Source: Thermoleophilia bacterium (GTDB lineage: Bacteria > Actinomycetota > Thermoleophilia > Miltoncostaeales > Miltoncostaeaceae). From it: a DNA stretch of 64,000 nucleotides. Below the pieces are notes generated by a model that was given only the letters and a program-made list of their open reading frames with translations, was not told the origin of the DNA and did no database searches. Positions 18,093 through 27,280 of this stretch are shown here, in pieces (positions within the stretch are counted from its first letter, which is position 1; every line of letters starts with the position of its first letter). The stretch is taken from NCBI GenBank assembly GCA_017882545.1, contig JADGPG010000060.1:16206-80205 (forward strand), read 5' to 3'. Made by a program: the position numbers and the translations under genes.

Positions 18093-18610
18093 TGGCACGT
18101 GCGTGGGACGTCAACGGGCTCGCCCCCAACGCCGGCTTCCGTGACGCTGCCGGGCGCATCGTGCTGACCCGCTGGCGCGAGATGCTCAGCTACCGGGACG
18201 GGACACTGGTCGGCGACGACATCGAGGAACTGCACGCCATGCGGGTCTCGTCGCGACGCCTGCGCGCCGCCATGGACGCGTTCGCCGACGTCTTCCCCGC
18301 CGCCTCGTTCCGGCGATATCTGCGAGAGGTCAAGCGAATCACCGACACGCTCGGCGATGCCCGGGACCTCGATGTGGCGATCGAACATCTGACGATCCTG
18401 CTGCCGGAGGTCGACGGCGTCGACCGCCCGGGCATCGAGGGGCTCATCGACCGGTACGAACAGCAGCGCCGGGCCGAGGACGCGCGGATCCGCGCCCTCG
18501 TCGATCGGCTTGAACAGGAGCGCTTTGCCGATCGGTTCGAGGCCTGGGTCCACAAGCACACCGGCATCGACGTCGCAACGCTCGCTCCGGCACCCCCGGC
18601 CGGCGCCTGA
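18092..18610 (+). CDS. CHAD-domain protein, N-terminal-half type
   Basis: A 172-residue all-helical protein corresponding to the first four-helix repeat of a CHAD domain. Diagnostic residues are ELHAMRVSSRRLRAAM (the conserved His and Arg/Lys comb that binds phosphates) and TDTLGDARDLDVAIEHL. CHAD domains bind inorganic polyphosphate and localise to its granules. The second repeat is in the next gene, entered through a TGATG overlap, so the two products may pair to make a full domain. TGATG overlap with the gene upstream. Confidence 0.82.
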   Translation: MARAWDVNGLAPNAGFRDAAGRIVLTRWREMLSYRDGTLVGDDIEELHAMRVSSRRLRAAMDAFADVFPAASFRRYLREVKRITDTLGDARDLDVAIEHLTILLPEVDGVDRPGIEGLIDRYEQQRRAEDARIRALVDRLEQERFADRFEAWVHKHTGIDVATLAPAPPAGA

Positions 18611-19194
18611 TGGCCAAGCCCCGCCCGGTCGGCGGCATCGACCCGACGCGTCGCGTCCGTCCGAACGCGCGGAAGATTCTTGCGATGCGGATTGATGAGA
18701 TCTACCAATACGACGGGCTGGTCGGCGACCCGGCAAACGTCACCGAACTGCACGACATGCGTATCGCCTTCAAGCGCCTCCGGTATCTGATCGAGATCTT
18801 CGGCGATGCCTTCGAGGCAGACCTCGTCCCGTACTTGGACCAGGTCAAGGCGATGCAGGACCTGCTCGGCGACATCCACGACTGCGACGTCCAGGTCCCC
18901 ATGCTCGGGGAGCACCTGGCGTGGCTCGAACGCCAGGAGACCGAAAGCGTTGAGCGGATGCTCACCAGCCCGCGCCGGGCCCGGACACCGGACGATCCGG
19001 AAATCGCCCTCGCCCGCTTCAAGAGCCGGCTCGACACGGCCCGGCGCGCCGATGAGCGGCCCGGCATCCATACCCTCATGGCGATGCGCCGGGCCCAGCG
19101 GATCGCCCTCTACAACCAGTTCACCCACGAGTGGCGGCGGCTCAAGCATGCGCGATTCCGTCAGCGGCTCGAGCATGCGCTCGGCCTCGGATAG
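18610..19194 (+). CDS. CHAD-domain protein, C-terminal-half type
   Basis: A 194-residue helical protein with the second-repeat CHAD signature ELHDMRIAFKRLRYLIEIFG and AMQDLLGDIHDCDVQ. It starts MAKPRPVGGIDPTRRV, a lead-in that usually follows the first CHAD repeat. The basic comb (K/R in the RIAFKRLRY helix) is intact, so polyphosphate binding is expected. A second basic helix occurs near the C terminus (HEWRRLKHARFRQRLEHA). The start overlaps the previous stop (TGATG), arguing for equimolar synthesis of the two halves. Confidence 0.82.
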   Translation: MAKPRPVGGIDPTRRVRPNARKILAMRIDEIYQYDGLVGDPANVTELHDMRIAFKRLRYLIEIFGDAFEADLVPYLDQVKAMQDLLGDIHDCDVQVPMLGEHLAWLERQETESVERMLTSPRRARTPDDPEIALARFKSRLDTARRADERPGIHTLMAMRRAQRIALYNQFTHEWRRLKHARFRQRLEHALGLG

Positions 19195-19203
19195 GCGGGG
19201 TCG

Positions 19204-19878
19204 GTGAGCCCAGCGTCTCAACGGCTGGCGGTCGTCGGCGACATCCACGCGCGCCGTGACGCCCTCGCGGCGGTCATCGACGCGATCCGGGACGCCGGCA
19301 TCGCGCGCGGGGTGTGTACCGGCGACGTCGTGATGCGCGGACCGGACCCCGCCGCATGTATCGCGGCGCTCCGCGAGCTCGATTGGCCGGTCGTGAGCGG
19401 CAACACCGACCGGAAGGTCGCTGCCGGTAGTCCGCGCCGCCCGGAGCACGCGGCCTCGTCCCGGGTCGGGTCTCGCTCCTGGACCTACCGCGAGCTCGGG
19501 CGGGCGGACCGGAAGTGGCTTGAGGCGCTCCCGGACGCGGTCCGCCTCGACCTCGGCGGGGCCAGGATCGTCGTCACCCACGGGGATGCCGACTCGGTCA
19601 GCATCCCCGTCAACGCCGCGACCTCCGATCGGGACATCGAGCGCCTGCTGCGGAAGCTCGACGCCGATGTGCTGGTCGTGGGTCACACCCACGAGGCGAT
19701 GATTCGCACCGTTCGTACCGGGATCGTCGTCAATCCCGGCGCCGTCGGCGAGAGCCGGAATCCCGATCAGCAGCCGCACTGGGCGTGGCTGGAGGCGACC
19801 GCGGACGGAGTGACGGCCCACCTGGAGGTCGTCGAAACCCCACTCGCGCCTCAGCGCGACGACACCCCGGACGATTGA
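19204..19878 (+). CDS. Calcineurin-like metallophosphoesterase (YfcE/MJ0936 type)
   Basis: A 224-residue cytoplasmic phosphoesterase. Dinuclear metal-site motifs in order: VVGDIHAR, TGDVVMRGP, SGNTD, VTHGDAD and VGHTHEA. The GNTD and short length match the YfcE/MJ0936 phosphodiesterase branch. GTG start 9 bases after the second CHAD gene, so probably the last gene of the ppx operon. The last 28 bases overlap the convergent DUF192-like gene. The natural substrate is unknown; position suggests a phosphate-metabolism role. Confidence 0.8.
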   Translation: MSPASQRLAVVGDIHARRDALAAVIDAIRDAGIARGVCTGDVVMRGPDPAACIAALRELDWPVVSGNTDRKVAAGSPRRPEHAASSRVGSRSWTYRELGRADRKWLEALPDAVRLDLGGARIVVTHGDADSVSIPVNAATSDRDIERLLRKLDADVLVVGHTHEAMIRTVRTGIVVNPGAVGESRNPDQQPHWAWLEATADGVTAHLEVVETPLAPQRDDTPDD

Positions 19879-20264
19879 TCCGGCCCGCGCAGCCGGTCGC
19901 CGATCCGCAGCCGTGCACCGAAGCCCGACGGCCCCTCGATCACCGTCCGCGCGCGCCGCGTCCCGACGATTCGCCACGCTGGCACCGGGTCGGAGATGCG
20001 AATGACCACCCCGTCACCGTCGAGCAGGACGCACGCGATCGACATGCCCATCGCCCACGTGTGGACGTAGCGGCAGCGCGGCACCCATAGCGCCTCGTCG
20101 GGCGCGAGCGCACGCGTCCCGATCAGGCCGAGCGCCCGTGCCGGGAGCCGCTGGGCCACCCACGCGCGAGCGGCGATGACGGTGCCGTCATCGCGGATGA
20201 TCGCGCCGGGCGGGTCGCACAGCCGCTGGATCGGCGGTAACGGACCGCGACCGGCGTCGTCCAT
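19851..20264 (-). CDS. DUF192-like protein
   Basis: A 137-residue protein with a divergent DUF192 fold. The family's central segment is recognisable (LWVPRCRYVHTWAMGMSIACVLLDGDGVVIRI) along with the later TVIEGPSGFGARLRIGDRL, which matches the 'alElpaG...gl..Gd.l' end of the family. No signal peptide. The ATG at 20264 shares a base with the upstream stop (TGATG); a GTG one codon earlier is equally placed. Function of DUF192 is unknown. Last gene of the glpX operon, overlapping the phosphoesterase gene tail-to-tail. Confidence 0.6.
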   Translation of the reverse strand: MDDAGRGPLPPIQRLCDPPGAIIRDDGTVIAARAWVAQRLPARALGLIGTRALAPDEALWVPRCRYVHTWAMGMSIACVLLDGDGVVIRISDPVPAWRIVGTRRARTVIEGPSGFGARLRIGDRLRGPDQSSGVSSR

Positions 20265-20575
20265 CACGGGCTCGGGGTGATCGCTCCCTGCAGCGCCGCC
20301 AGGGCGCGGGCAAATAGCAGGCCCATCGCATCGGCCGCGTCGTCGGGGGTCGCGCGGGGCTCCAACGTGCGCATGCCGGCCGCCGCGAGGTCCACGGCAC
20401 GGCTGACGATCTGCCAGCGATCGACGGGGGCGACCTGGCCACCGCCCTCGGCCTGCAGTTCGTCGAACGCCTCCTTCTGGGCCCGCATGAGCTCCTTCAG
20501 GCGTTCCTTGAATTCCTCGGCCGCGCCCTCGCCGAACGCGAAGTTGAAGGGGCCGAATTCGTCGTCGTCGTTCAT
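20264..20575 (-). CDS. Small acidic helical protein
   Basis: A 103-residue protein not recognised. It opens with an acidic-aromatic stretch (MNDDDEFGPFNFAFGEG), then a charged amphipathic helix (FKERLKELMRAQKEAFDELQ) and a hydrophobic helical half (RWQIVSRAVDLAAAGMRTL and DAADAMGLLFARALAALQ). It starts 8 bases after glpX, so the two are probably cotranscribed. No catalytic motif seen. Confidence 0.6.
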   Translation of the reverse strand: MNDDDEFGPFNFAFGEGAAEEFKERLKELMRAQKEAFDELQAEGGGQVAPVDRWQIVSRAVDLAAAGMRTLEPRATPDDAADAMGLLFARALAALQGAITPSP

Positions 20576-20583
20576 TGCGCCCC

Positions 20584-21567
20584 CTAGAGGCGGATCTCCC
20601 GGATGATGGTCCGGCTGAACAGATGGACGGTGTCGATGAACTGCACCGTGTTGCTCATGAGATCCATGACGATCGAGTGGGTCCGTGCACCGTCCGCGAA
20701 GTAGCGTACGCCCTGCAGCAGGTTGCCATCGGTAACGCCGGTTGCGATGACGTAGTACGGCTTCGGCGCGAGCTCCGCGTGACCGAAGTTCGTGTCGAGG
20801 TCGGTGATCCCGAAGTCCGCAAGCTTCGAGGTCTCTTCGTCGGTGCGTGGCCACATCTTGGCCTGGATCTCGCCCCCGAGGCACTCGAGCGCAGCTGCCG
20901 TGATCACTCCCTCGGTAGACCCTCCGATGCCGACGTACAGGTGGTCGCCGGTGCCGCGCACGCCGACCGACATCGATGCGGTGATGTCGCCGTCGGGGAT
21001 CAGCCGGATCCGCGCGCCGGCCGCGCGGATCTCCTCGATCAGCTTCCCGTGACGCGGGCGGTCGAGCACGACCACGGTCAGGTCGCGGATGCGCCTGTCG
21101 TAGCAGCGCGCCAGCACGTCGAGGGTCGCTTCCATCGGGTCGTCGATGTTGATTCGGCCCTTGGCGCTGGCGCCGACGCAGATCTTGCGCATGTACATGT
21201 CCGGGGCCGACATGATGCCGCCCGGTGCCCCGACCACGCAGATCGAGATAGCGCCCGCGTCGCCGCGCGCCACCAGGTCGGTGCCCTCGAGCGGGTCGAC
21301 CGCGATCTCACACGGCATTCCACCGGTGCCGAGCGACTCGCCGACGTACAGCTCCGGCGCCTCATCCTTCTCGCCCTCCCCGATCACCACCGTGCCGCTG
21401 ATCGGCAGCTTGCCGAACTCCTCCCGCATGGCGTCCACGGCCGCGCCGTCGGCCGCATTGTTGTCGCCGCGACCCAGCCAGCGCGCGGAGGCGATCGCCG
21501 CCTGCTCCGTGACCTTAAGAAAATCGACGGCAGGGACGATCGGTGTGTCGGCGGGTGTCGTGGTCAT
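20584..21567 (-). CDS. glpX: Class II fructose-1,6-bisphosphatase
   Basis: A 327-residue GlpX-type phosphatase converting fructose 1,6-bisphosphate to fructose 6-phosphate in gluconeogenesis. Motifs: GDNNAADGAAVDAMR, VVIGEGEKDEAPELY, VDPLEGTDLVARG (metal/substrate site), VLDRPRHGKLI, GGSTEGVITAAALECLGGE. The length matches actinobacterial GlpX, which is the usual and often sole FBPase of the group. ATG at 21567 is preceded by a GGGAGG ribosome binding site about 8 bases upstream. It would serve growth on two-carbon substrates together with the isocitrate lyase in this window. Confidence 0.95.
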   Translation of the reverse strand: MTTTPADTPIVPAVDFLKVTEQAAIASARWLGRGDNNAADGAAVDAMREEFGKLPISGTVVIGEGEKDEAPELYVGESLGTGGMPCEIAVDPLEGTDLVARGDAGAISICVVGAPGGIMSAPDMYMRKICVGASAKGRINIDDPMEATLDVLARCYDRRIRDLTVVVLDRPRHGKLIEEIRAAGARIRLIPDGDITASMSVGVRGTGDHLYVGIGGSTEGVITAAALECLGGEIQAKMWPRTDEETSKLADFGITDLDTNFGHAELAPKPYYVIATGVTDGNLLQGVRYFADGARTHSIVMDLMSNTVQFIDTVHLFSRTIIREIRL

Positions 21568-21747
21568 GATGCGGAACCTCCCAGCCGGGCACGGCGGGCC
21601 GCGGCGTCCACGTTGAGTTTGTCCAGGGCGCTGCTGTTCAGTGGGTCCTCCAGCACGCGGTATCGCGTCGTCGCTGGCGGTGTCGGGAGCCCGCCGAACG
21701 TCCCACGCTGACGGGGGGCGCCGGGTCCCGGCGATCGCGTCCAGATG

Positions 21748-22599
21748 CTACTTGATCACCTCATGCCAAATCGCGGGCGCGCCGGCCAGGAGCGCCTCGG
21801 TCATGGTCAAGACGTCGCGCAGGAATGCGACATCGTGGACACGGAAGATGCTCGCGCCCCGGAGACGGCACCAGGTGACAGCGGCAGCGTTCGGCGCCAG
21901 ACGATCGGCGACGGCCCGTCCGGTCACCGCGCCCAGCACCTTCTTGTTCGAGATCGGCACGAAGATCGGTCGCCCCAGCACCGTGAACTCGTCGAGGCGG
22001 TGGAGCAGGTCGAGGTCCTGCGGCGGCGACTTGCCGAGCCCGACCCCGGGGTCGATGACGATGCGCTCAGGATCGATGCCGGCCGCGGCCGCGGTGGCGA
22101 GGGCATCCGTCGCCCAGTCGATCACGGCAGTCGGCACGTCGACGTCGGGGAAACTGCGCGGGCGAACCTTGGGCTCCCCGACGAAGTGGGTCATGACGAT
22201 GCCGACCGGGCTCCCGGCGGCCACCGCAAGCATCGCCGGGTCGCGCAGCCCAGTCGGGTCGTTGAGGATCGATGCGCCCGCCGCGATCGCCGCGGCGGCG
22301 ACCTCGGGCTTGAAGGTGTCGATTGCCACGGGGCAGTCCAGTTCCCGCACCAGCGCCGTGATCACCGGCACCACGCGTCGGATCTCCTCGGCAACGTCCG
22401 TGTGATCGGAGAAGCGCAGCGACTCGCCACCGACCTCGACGACGCTCGCCCCGTGGCCGGCCAGCGCGACTCCCTGGGCCACCGATGCCTCGGTTCCGAA
22501 GTGCCGCCCCTCGTCGCTGAACGAGTCCGGGGTCGCGTTGACGATCCCGATCAGATGCCCGCGGGAGCAGTCAAGGCCGCCGGCCGCGTGGCGCCACAT
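21748..22599 (-). CDS. folP: Dihydropteroate synthase
   Basis: A 283-residue TIM-barrel enzyme joining p-aminobenzoate to the pterin pyrophosphate in folate synthesis. Motifs: GIVNATPDSFSDEGRH, GASVVEVGGESLRFSD (normally DxGGESTRPG; here EVGGESLR), VAIDTFKPEVA, ILNDPTGL, IVMTHFVGEP and DPGVGLGKSP. It is downstream of thrB. ATG 22599 gives the usual length, but a TTG at 22653 overlaps the thrB stop (TTGA) and would add 18 residues while keeping translational coupling. Confidence 0.9.
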   Translation of the reverse strand: MWRHAAGGLDCSRGHLIGIVNATPDSFSDEGRHFGTEASVAQGVALAGHGASVVEVGGESLRFSDHTDVAEEIRRVVPVITALVRELDCPVAIDTFKPEVAAAAIAAGASILNDPTGLRDPAMLAVAAGSPVGIVMTHFVGEPKVRPRSFPDVDVPTAVIDWATDALATAAAAGIDPERIVIDPGVGLGKSPPQDLDLLHRLDEFTVLGRPIFVPISNKKVLGAVTGRAVADRLAPNAAAVTWCRLRGASIFRVHDVAFLRDVLTMTEALLAGAPAIWHEVIK

Positions 22600-22649
22600 G
22601 CGCGCGGCGGACGCGAGCTCCGCCAGGGGATCCCGCAGCCCGGCGCCGC

Positions 22650-23579
22650 TCAACCGATCGAACGCTCCAGTCGCGGCGCATCGCCGAGCGCCGTCCACCG
22701 CGCGCGGACACCGGTCTGGGCGATCCGCATCGGTACCAGGTGTGTTGCGGCGTTCGCCCGCACCAGGACCTCGGTCGCCGCGACCTCGAGCGCCGCAAGA
22801 TCGCTGTCGCGGCACCACAGCAGCGTGGTCGGACCCGACCCCGAGATCGTGACCCCGAGACACCCGTGCGTCCCGACCAGGCCGCGAATCGCGTCGAGCG
22901 CCGGAACGGCCGCCCCGCGGTACGGCTCATGCAGCCAATCCTCCAGTACGGCAGGCAGGTCGTCGAGATTCCCCTGGGTGAGGGCGAGAACCAGGCAAAT
23001 GCCATTGGCGAGGGTCAGCGCCGCGTCCCTGATCGGGATTCCGCCTGGCAGCGCCGCACGGGCATGGGAGGTCGAGACCTTCTCGAGGGGGATCGCCGCG
23101 AGGAACGCGAGCGACCGCGGCACCTCCAGGCGGATGGTCTGGTGCCCCGCTCCCACTGCGACGATACCCCCGTTCAGGCATGCGGCGGAGTTGTCGGCAT
23201 GCCCCTCCAGGCGGATCGCGCGAGCGAGGATGTCGGCCGGGGTCCAGCGCAGGCTCCCGAGCGCGTTGGCGGCGATCAGGCCCGCACAGACGGCGGCGGC
23301 CGACGACCCGAGACCGCGTCCGAGCGGAATCCGGTTGCGGCACTCGATCTCGAGCCCGTCGAGAGAGTCGAGCCCCTCGGCGAGCGCCCTGCAGATCAGG
23401 TTCGTCTCGTCCTCGGGGACTTCACCGGCGCCTTCACCGGTCACCCGGATGTCCAGCGGTCCGGGGCGCCGGGTGATGATCACCGCATTGGTGAAGTCCA
23501 GTGCAGCGGCGAGCACGTCGAAGCCTGGGCCCAGATTGGCCGACGTGGCCGGAGCGGTGACGACCAGCGACTCAGCCAT
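22650..23579 (-). CDS. thrB: Homoserine kinase
   Basis: A 309-residue GHMP-family kinase that phosphorylates homoserine. Motif 1 is [19 protein letters not shown], the ATP loop is [18 protein letters not shown], and motif 3 is [17 protein letters not shown] at 23579 overlaps thrC by 8 bases. Order lysA-hom-thrC-thrB-folP gives the whole homoserine-to-threonine branch in one transcript. Confidence 0.95.
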   Translation of the reverse strand: MAESLVVTAPATSANLGPGFDVLAAALDFTNAVIITRRPGPLDIRVTGEGAGEVPEDETNLICRALAEGLDSLDGLEIECRNRIPLGRGLGSSAAAVCAGLIAANALGSLRWTPADILARAIRLEGHADNSAACLNGGIVAVGAGHQTIRLEVPRSLAFLAAIPLEKVSTSHARAALPGGIPIRDAALTLANGICLVLALTQGNLDDLPAVLEDWLHEPYRGAAVPALDAIRGLVGTHGCLGVTISGSGPTTLLWCRDSDLAALEVAATEVLVRANAATHLVPMRIAQTGVRARWTALGDAPRLERSIG

Positions 23580-24627
23580 CGAACACCGCCCGTTCGATCG
23601 CCGACGTCGTTGCCGGGATCCGCACGATCGCCGGCACATCGGCGACCGCGGTATCCGGGTCCTTGAGCCCGTGCCCGGTCAGGACGCACACGACCGTCTG
23701 GCCCGGAGTGAACTCCCCCGCCTCGGCGCGCATGACAAACCCGGCCAGCGACGCGGCACTCGCCGGTTCGCAGAACACGCCCTCGGTCCGGGAGACGAGG
23801 TGATACGCATCGAGGATCTGCGCGTCGGTAACCGCTGCGATCGATCCGTCCGACTCGGCGATCGCCGCCAACGCCTGCGGGCCGCTGGCCGGGTTTCCGA
23901 TCCGAATCGCGGTCGCGACAGTCTCGGGGTGGGCAACCGGATGCCCGAGCACGAGCGGCGCGGCACCGGCGGCCTGGAACCCCATCATCCGCGGCACACC
24001 GGCCACGGTGCCGGCAGCCTTGTAAGCACGGAATCCGGCCCAGTACGCGGTGATGTTGCCGGCGTTGCCGACGGGAATGCACAGCGCATCCGGTGCCGCG
24101 CCGAGGGCATCGCAGACCTCGAACGCGCCGGTCATTTGCCCCGCGATCCGGAATGGGTTGACCGAGTTCACGAGCTCGATGTCCGAGCTCTCGGCCAGCT
24201 CGCGGACAACCGTCAAGGCCTGGTCGAAGTTCCCGTCGATCGCAATGACGCGGGCGCCGTGCGCGAGTGCCTGGGCGAGCTTTCCGGACGCGATCTTGCC
24301 GTCCGGGATGACGACCGCGGCGCGCATGCCGGCGCGGGCCGCGTAGGCGGCCGCAGAGGCGGACGTATTCCCGGTGCTCGCACAGATGACGGCCTGCGCG
24401 CCACGTTCGACGGCCTTCGAGACCGCCAGCGTCATCCCGCGATCCTTGAAGCTGCCGGTCGGATTCATCCCTTCGAATTTCGCAAACAGCCGTACCCCGT
24501 AGCGCTCGCCCAGCCGTCCGAGGGAGATCAGCGGCGTCCCGCCCTCACCCAGACTGATGACCGGCGTCGCGTCGGTGACTGGCAGCAGGTGCCGGTACCG
24601 CGTGATCAGGGCGGGCGGGCGGTTCAT
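23572..24627 (-). CDS. thrC: Threonine synthase
   Basis: A 351-residue fold-type II PLP enzyme converting O-phosphohomoserine to threonine. The PLP lysine is Lys61 in [10 protein letters not shown]; the phosphate-binding loop is [29 protein letters not shown] is the substrate loop. The short form of about 350 residues is that of actinobacteria and bacilli. ATG overlaps the hom stop (ATGA). Confidence 0.95.
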   Translation of the reverse strand: MNRPPALITRYRHLLPVTDATPVISLGEGGTPLISLGRLGERYGVRLFAKFEGMNPTGSFKDRGMTLAVSKAVERGAQAVICASTGNTSASAAAYAARAGMRAAVVIPDGKIASGKLAQALAHGARVIAIDGNFDQALTVVRELAESSDIELVNSVNPFRIAGQMTGAFEVCDALGAAPDALCIPVGNAGNITAYWAGFRAYKAAGTVAGVPRMMGFQAAGAAPLVLGHPVAHPETVATAIRIGNPASGPQALAAIAESDGSIAAVTDAQILDAYHLVSRTEGVFCEPASAASLAGFVMRAEAGEFTPGQTVVCVLTGHGLKDPDTAVADVPAIVRIPATTSAIERAVFDG

Positions 24628-25937
24628 GTGGCGGCTTCGGCCAGGAGCCGCAGCAGCACAGGCTCGTCGCGGACCTCATCCAGGATCCGCATCGCCGCCA
24701 GCGCGGCGGTCATCCGCGCCTCCGACCCGACGTGGGTTACGAGGACCAACTGCGCGCCGTCCCCCTCCCCGCGCTGGATCACGCTGCGGATCGACAGCCC
24801 GGCGTCAGCGAAGACCGTCGCGATCTGCGCCAGCACACCCGGACGGTCCTGCACGTCCAGCCGGACGTAGAAGGCGGACGAGGTCTGCTCCGGGCCGAGC
24901 AGCGGACGCCCGGCGTCGACGAGCGCGTTCTGCAGGAAGCTGCCCTTGGCCGTCCCCAGTATGGACAGCACATCGGCCAGGATCGCTGAGGCGGTCTCGG
25001 TCCCGCCGGCGCCGGGCCCGACGAGCATGATCTCCCGCACCGTCCCGGACTCGAGCAAGACCGCGTTGTCCGGACCCATGACCGCCGCCAAGCGGTGGCG
25101 CTCGGGAACCAGGGCGGGATGAACGCGAACACTGATCCCACCCTCGGCAAGCCGTGCGACCCCGAGCAGTTTCACGACGAAGCCCAAGTCGCGGGCGAGC
25201 TCGATGTCCTGTGCATGGATGCTGCCGATGCCCTCGTACGGCACGTCGTCGAAGCGAACGTTGGTGTGGAAGGCGATCGACGAGAGGATCGCCATCTTGG
25301 CGGCCGCGTCGGCCCCGTCGACATCTTCGGTCGGGTCGGCCTCGGCATACCCGAGCTGCTGCGCCTGCCGCAAGGCGTCGGCGTAGCTGAGCCCGGACCG
25401 GGTCATCTCGGTCAGGATGTAGTTCGTCGTGCCGTTGACAATGCCCGTCACAGCGGAAATCTCGGCCGCCAGCAGTGATTCCCGCAAGACCTTGATCACG
25501 GGAATGGCCGCACAGGCAGACGCCTCGAAGCGCAACTCGGTACCGGCGGCGGCGGCCAGTTCGAGCAACTCGGCGCCGTGTCGTGACAGGAGTTGCTTGT
25601 TGGCGGTCACCACGGGCAGACCCGCCTCGAGCGCCTGGCGCAGAAGTGCTGAGGTCGGATCGATGCCGCCCATGACCTCGACGATCAGGTCGACGTTGGG
25701 ATCGCCGAGCACGGCCTGCGGGTCGGTGGTCAGCAGCGCGGGATCGATACCGTCCCGAGTCCGTACGGCGTCCCGTACGAGAATCCGGCCGAGCGCGAGA
25801 CGCCTCCCGGAGGCCCGCGTGATGGTCTCGCCTTGCTCGGCGATCATGCGCGCAAACGCCTGGCCGACCGTACCGCAGCCCAGCAGGCCGATTCGCACGG
25901 GATGGTCCGAGCTCACGATGGCGGATGGGTCAGACAC
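24624..25937 (-). CDS. hom: Homoserine dehydrogenase
   Basis: A 437-residue NAD(P)-dependent enzyme reducing aspartate semialdehyde to homoserine. N-terminal Rossmann fold [16 protein letters not shown], catalytic region [22 protein letters not shown], the [20 protein letters not shown] signature, and a C-terminal ACT domain (from about 355, [20 protein letters not shown]) as needed for threonine feedback inhibition. Start choice is uncertain: GTG 25937 overlaps lysA by 8 bases; GTG 25916 is 13 bases after lysA and begins [10 protein letters not shown]. Confidence 0.94.
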   Translation of the reverse strand: MSDPSAIVSSDHPVRIGLLGCGTVGQAFARMIAEQGETITRASGRRLALGRILVRDAVRTRDGIDPALLTTDPQAVLGDPNVDLIVEVMGGIDPTSALLRQALEAGLPVVTANKQLLSRHGAELLELAAAAGTELRFEASACAAIPVIKVLRESLLAAEISAVTGIVNGTTNYILTEMTRSGLSYADALRQAQQLGYAEADPTEDVDGADAAAKMAILSSIAFHTNVRFDDVPYEGIGSIHAQDIELARDLGFVVKLLGVARLAEGGISVRVHPALVPERHRLAAVMGPDNAVLLESGTVREIMLVGPGAGGTETASAILADVLSILGTAKGSFLQNALVDAGRPLLGPEQTSSAFYVRLDVQDRPGVLAQIATVFADAGLSIRSVIQRGEGDGAQLVLVTHVGSEARMTAALAAMRILDEVRDEPVLLRLLAEAAT

Positions 25938-27231
25938 GGTCACGACCGAGGATATCTGCGTAGGTCTCGCGCCGCGTGACCAGGCGCGCGGCGCCGTCGG
26001 CCACAAACACCACCGCGGGCCGCGGCTGTCCGTTGTAGTTCGAGGCCATGGCGACGCCGTACGCGCCCGTCGCCGGAAGACACAGCACGTCCCCGACCGC
26101 GAGCTCCGGCAGGCGCGCCTCCGCCACCAGGATGTCACCGCTCTCGCAGTGCTTCCCGACGACACGGTAGGTGCGATCGGCGGGCGCCTCCGGGCGGTCG
26201 GCAAGGACCGGTTCGTACACCGCCCCGTAGAGCATCGGGCGCAACAGGTCGCTCATGCCCCCGTCGACCGACGCGTACGTCCGGATCCCAGGAACGGGCT
26301 TGATGCCGCCGACCCGGTAGAGCGTGACACCGGCGCGGCCGACCATGGCACGGCCCGGTTCGCACAGCAGCTTGGGCGTCGGGAGGCCGTGGGCGGCGAA
26401 TGCGGTCTCGAGGGCGGTCGCCTGGGCCTGCGCGAACTCGGCGACCGACGGCGGCGCGTGGCCGCTCGTGTACGCCACCCCGAGCCCACCGCCGAGATCG
26501 ACGACGCCGATGTCGTCCGCGCCGACCTCCGCGGCGAAGTCGGCCAACACCCGGGCCGTCGGACCGAACACCGACAAGTCGAACAACTGCGAACCGAGAT
26601 GGGCGTGAAGTCCCACCAGCTCGAGATGCGCCGATGCACGCACCGCCGCAACCCCGCGCTGCGCATCGCCCACAAGTGAGAACCCGAACTTCGAGTCGAC
26701 CTGCCCGGTCGCGATCGCGGAGTGGGTCACCGGATCCACCCCCGGGGTGACCCGGACCATGACCCGTTGCACGATGCCGTGGCGTGCCGCCGCGTCGGCA
26801 ACCAGCGCAATCTCGTCGAAGCCGTCGATGATCACCGTGCCGACGCGTGCCGCCAGCGCCTCGTCGACCTCGCGCGGGGTCTTGTTGTTGCCGTGCAAGT
26901 AGATGCGCTCCGGCGGAAATCCTGCGGCGAGCGCCGCGTGCAGTTCGCCGCCCGACGCAACGTCGATCGAGAGCCCCTCGTCGCGGAGCAAACGCAGGAC
27001 GGCCAGTCCGAAATAGGCCTTTGATGCGTAGATCACCTCGGCCGTGCATCCGAGCGACCGATACGCATGGACGAACTCCCGCGCCGTGGCGCGCAGGTGG
27101 GCCTCGTCATAGACGACGACGGGGGTTCCGAATTCGTCGGCGAGGGCAACGAGATCGCAGTCGCCGATTGCAAGATGGCCACCGGCCGTGACCGACGCCG
27201 TCGAAGGCAGAACCTGATTTTCGGCCATCAT
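25930..27231 (-). CDS. lysA: Diaminopimelate decarboxylase
   Basis: A 433-residue fold-type III PLP enzyme making lysine from meso-diaminopimelate. PLP lysine Lys71 in VIYASKAYFG; HGNNKTPREVDEA; the glycine-rich phosphate loop DLGGGLGVAY; the GKHCESGDILV active-site Cys; and ATGAYGVAMASNYNGQPRP near the C terminus. Paired ATG codons at 27231 and 27228 are the plausible starts. First gene of the aspartate-family operon, divergent from the alpha/beta hydrolase across 49 bases. Confidence 0.95.
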   Translation of the reverse strand: MMAENQVLPSTASVTAGGHLAIGDCDLVALADEFGTPVVVYDEAHLRATAREFVHAYRSLGCTAEVIYASKAYFGLAVLRLLRDEGLSIDVASGGELHAALAAGFPPERIYLHGNNKTPREVDEALAARVGTVIIDGFDEIALVADAAARHGIVQRVMVRVTPGVDPVTHSAIATGQVDSKFGFSLVGDAQRGVAAVRASAHLELVGLHAHLGSQLFDLSVFGPTARVLADFAAEVGADDIGVVDLGGGLGVAYTSGHAPPSVAEFAQAQATALETAFAAHGLPTPKLLCEPGRAMVGRAGVTLYRVGGIKPVPGIRTYASVDGGMSDLLRPMLYGAVYEPVLADRPEAPADRTYRVVGKHCESGDILVAEARLPELAVGDVLCLPATGAYGVAMASNYNGQPRPAVVFVADGAARLVTRRETYADILGRDRV

Positions 27232-27263
27232 CAGAACGCTCGGGACGGTACCAGATGCCCGAC

Positions 27264-27269
27264 TATGCT
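27264..27269 (+). promoter_or_regulatory. -10-like hexamer TATGCT
   Basis: Lies 11 bases before the ATG of the alpha/beta hydrolase in a 49-base divergent gap; a transcript from it would have almost no leader. No clear -35. Confidence 0.35.
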
Positions 27270-27280
27270 CGTGGGGCCCC

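Noticed and set aside
18190..19977. Open frame of about 600 codons on the minus strand opposite the CHAD genes and phosphoesterase
   Set aside because: Antisense to three genes with clear family motifs and overlapping starts and stops.
21745..24870. A very long open frame (over 1000 codons) on the plus strand across folP, thrB, thrC and hom
   Set aside because: It is antisense to four well-supported genes, is Arg/Pro/Gly-rich with no domain, and follows from high GC in third codon positions.
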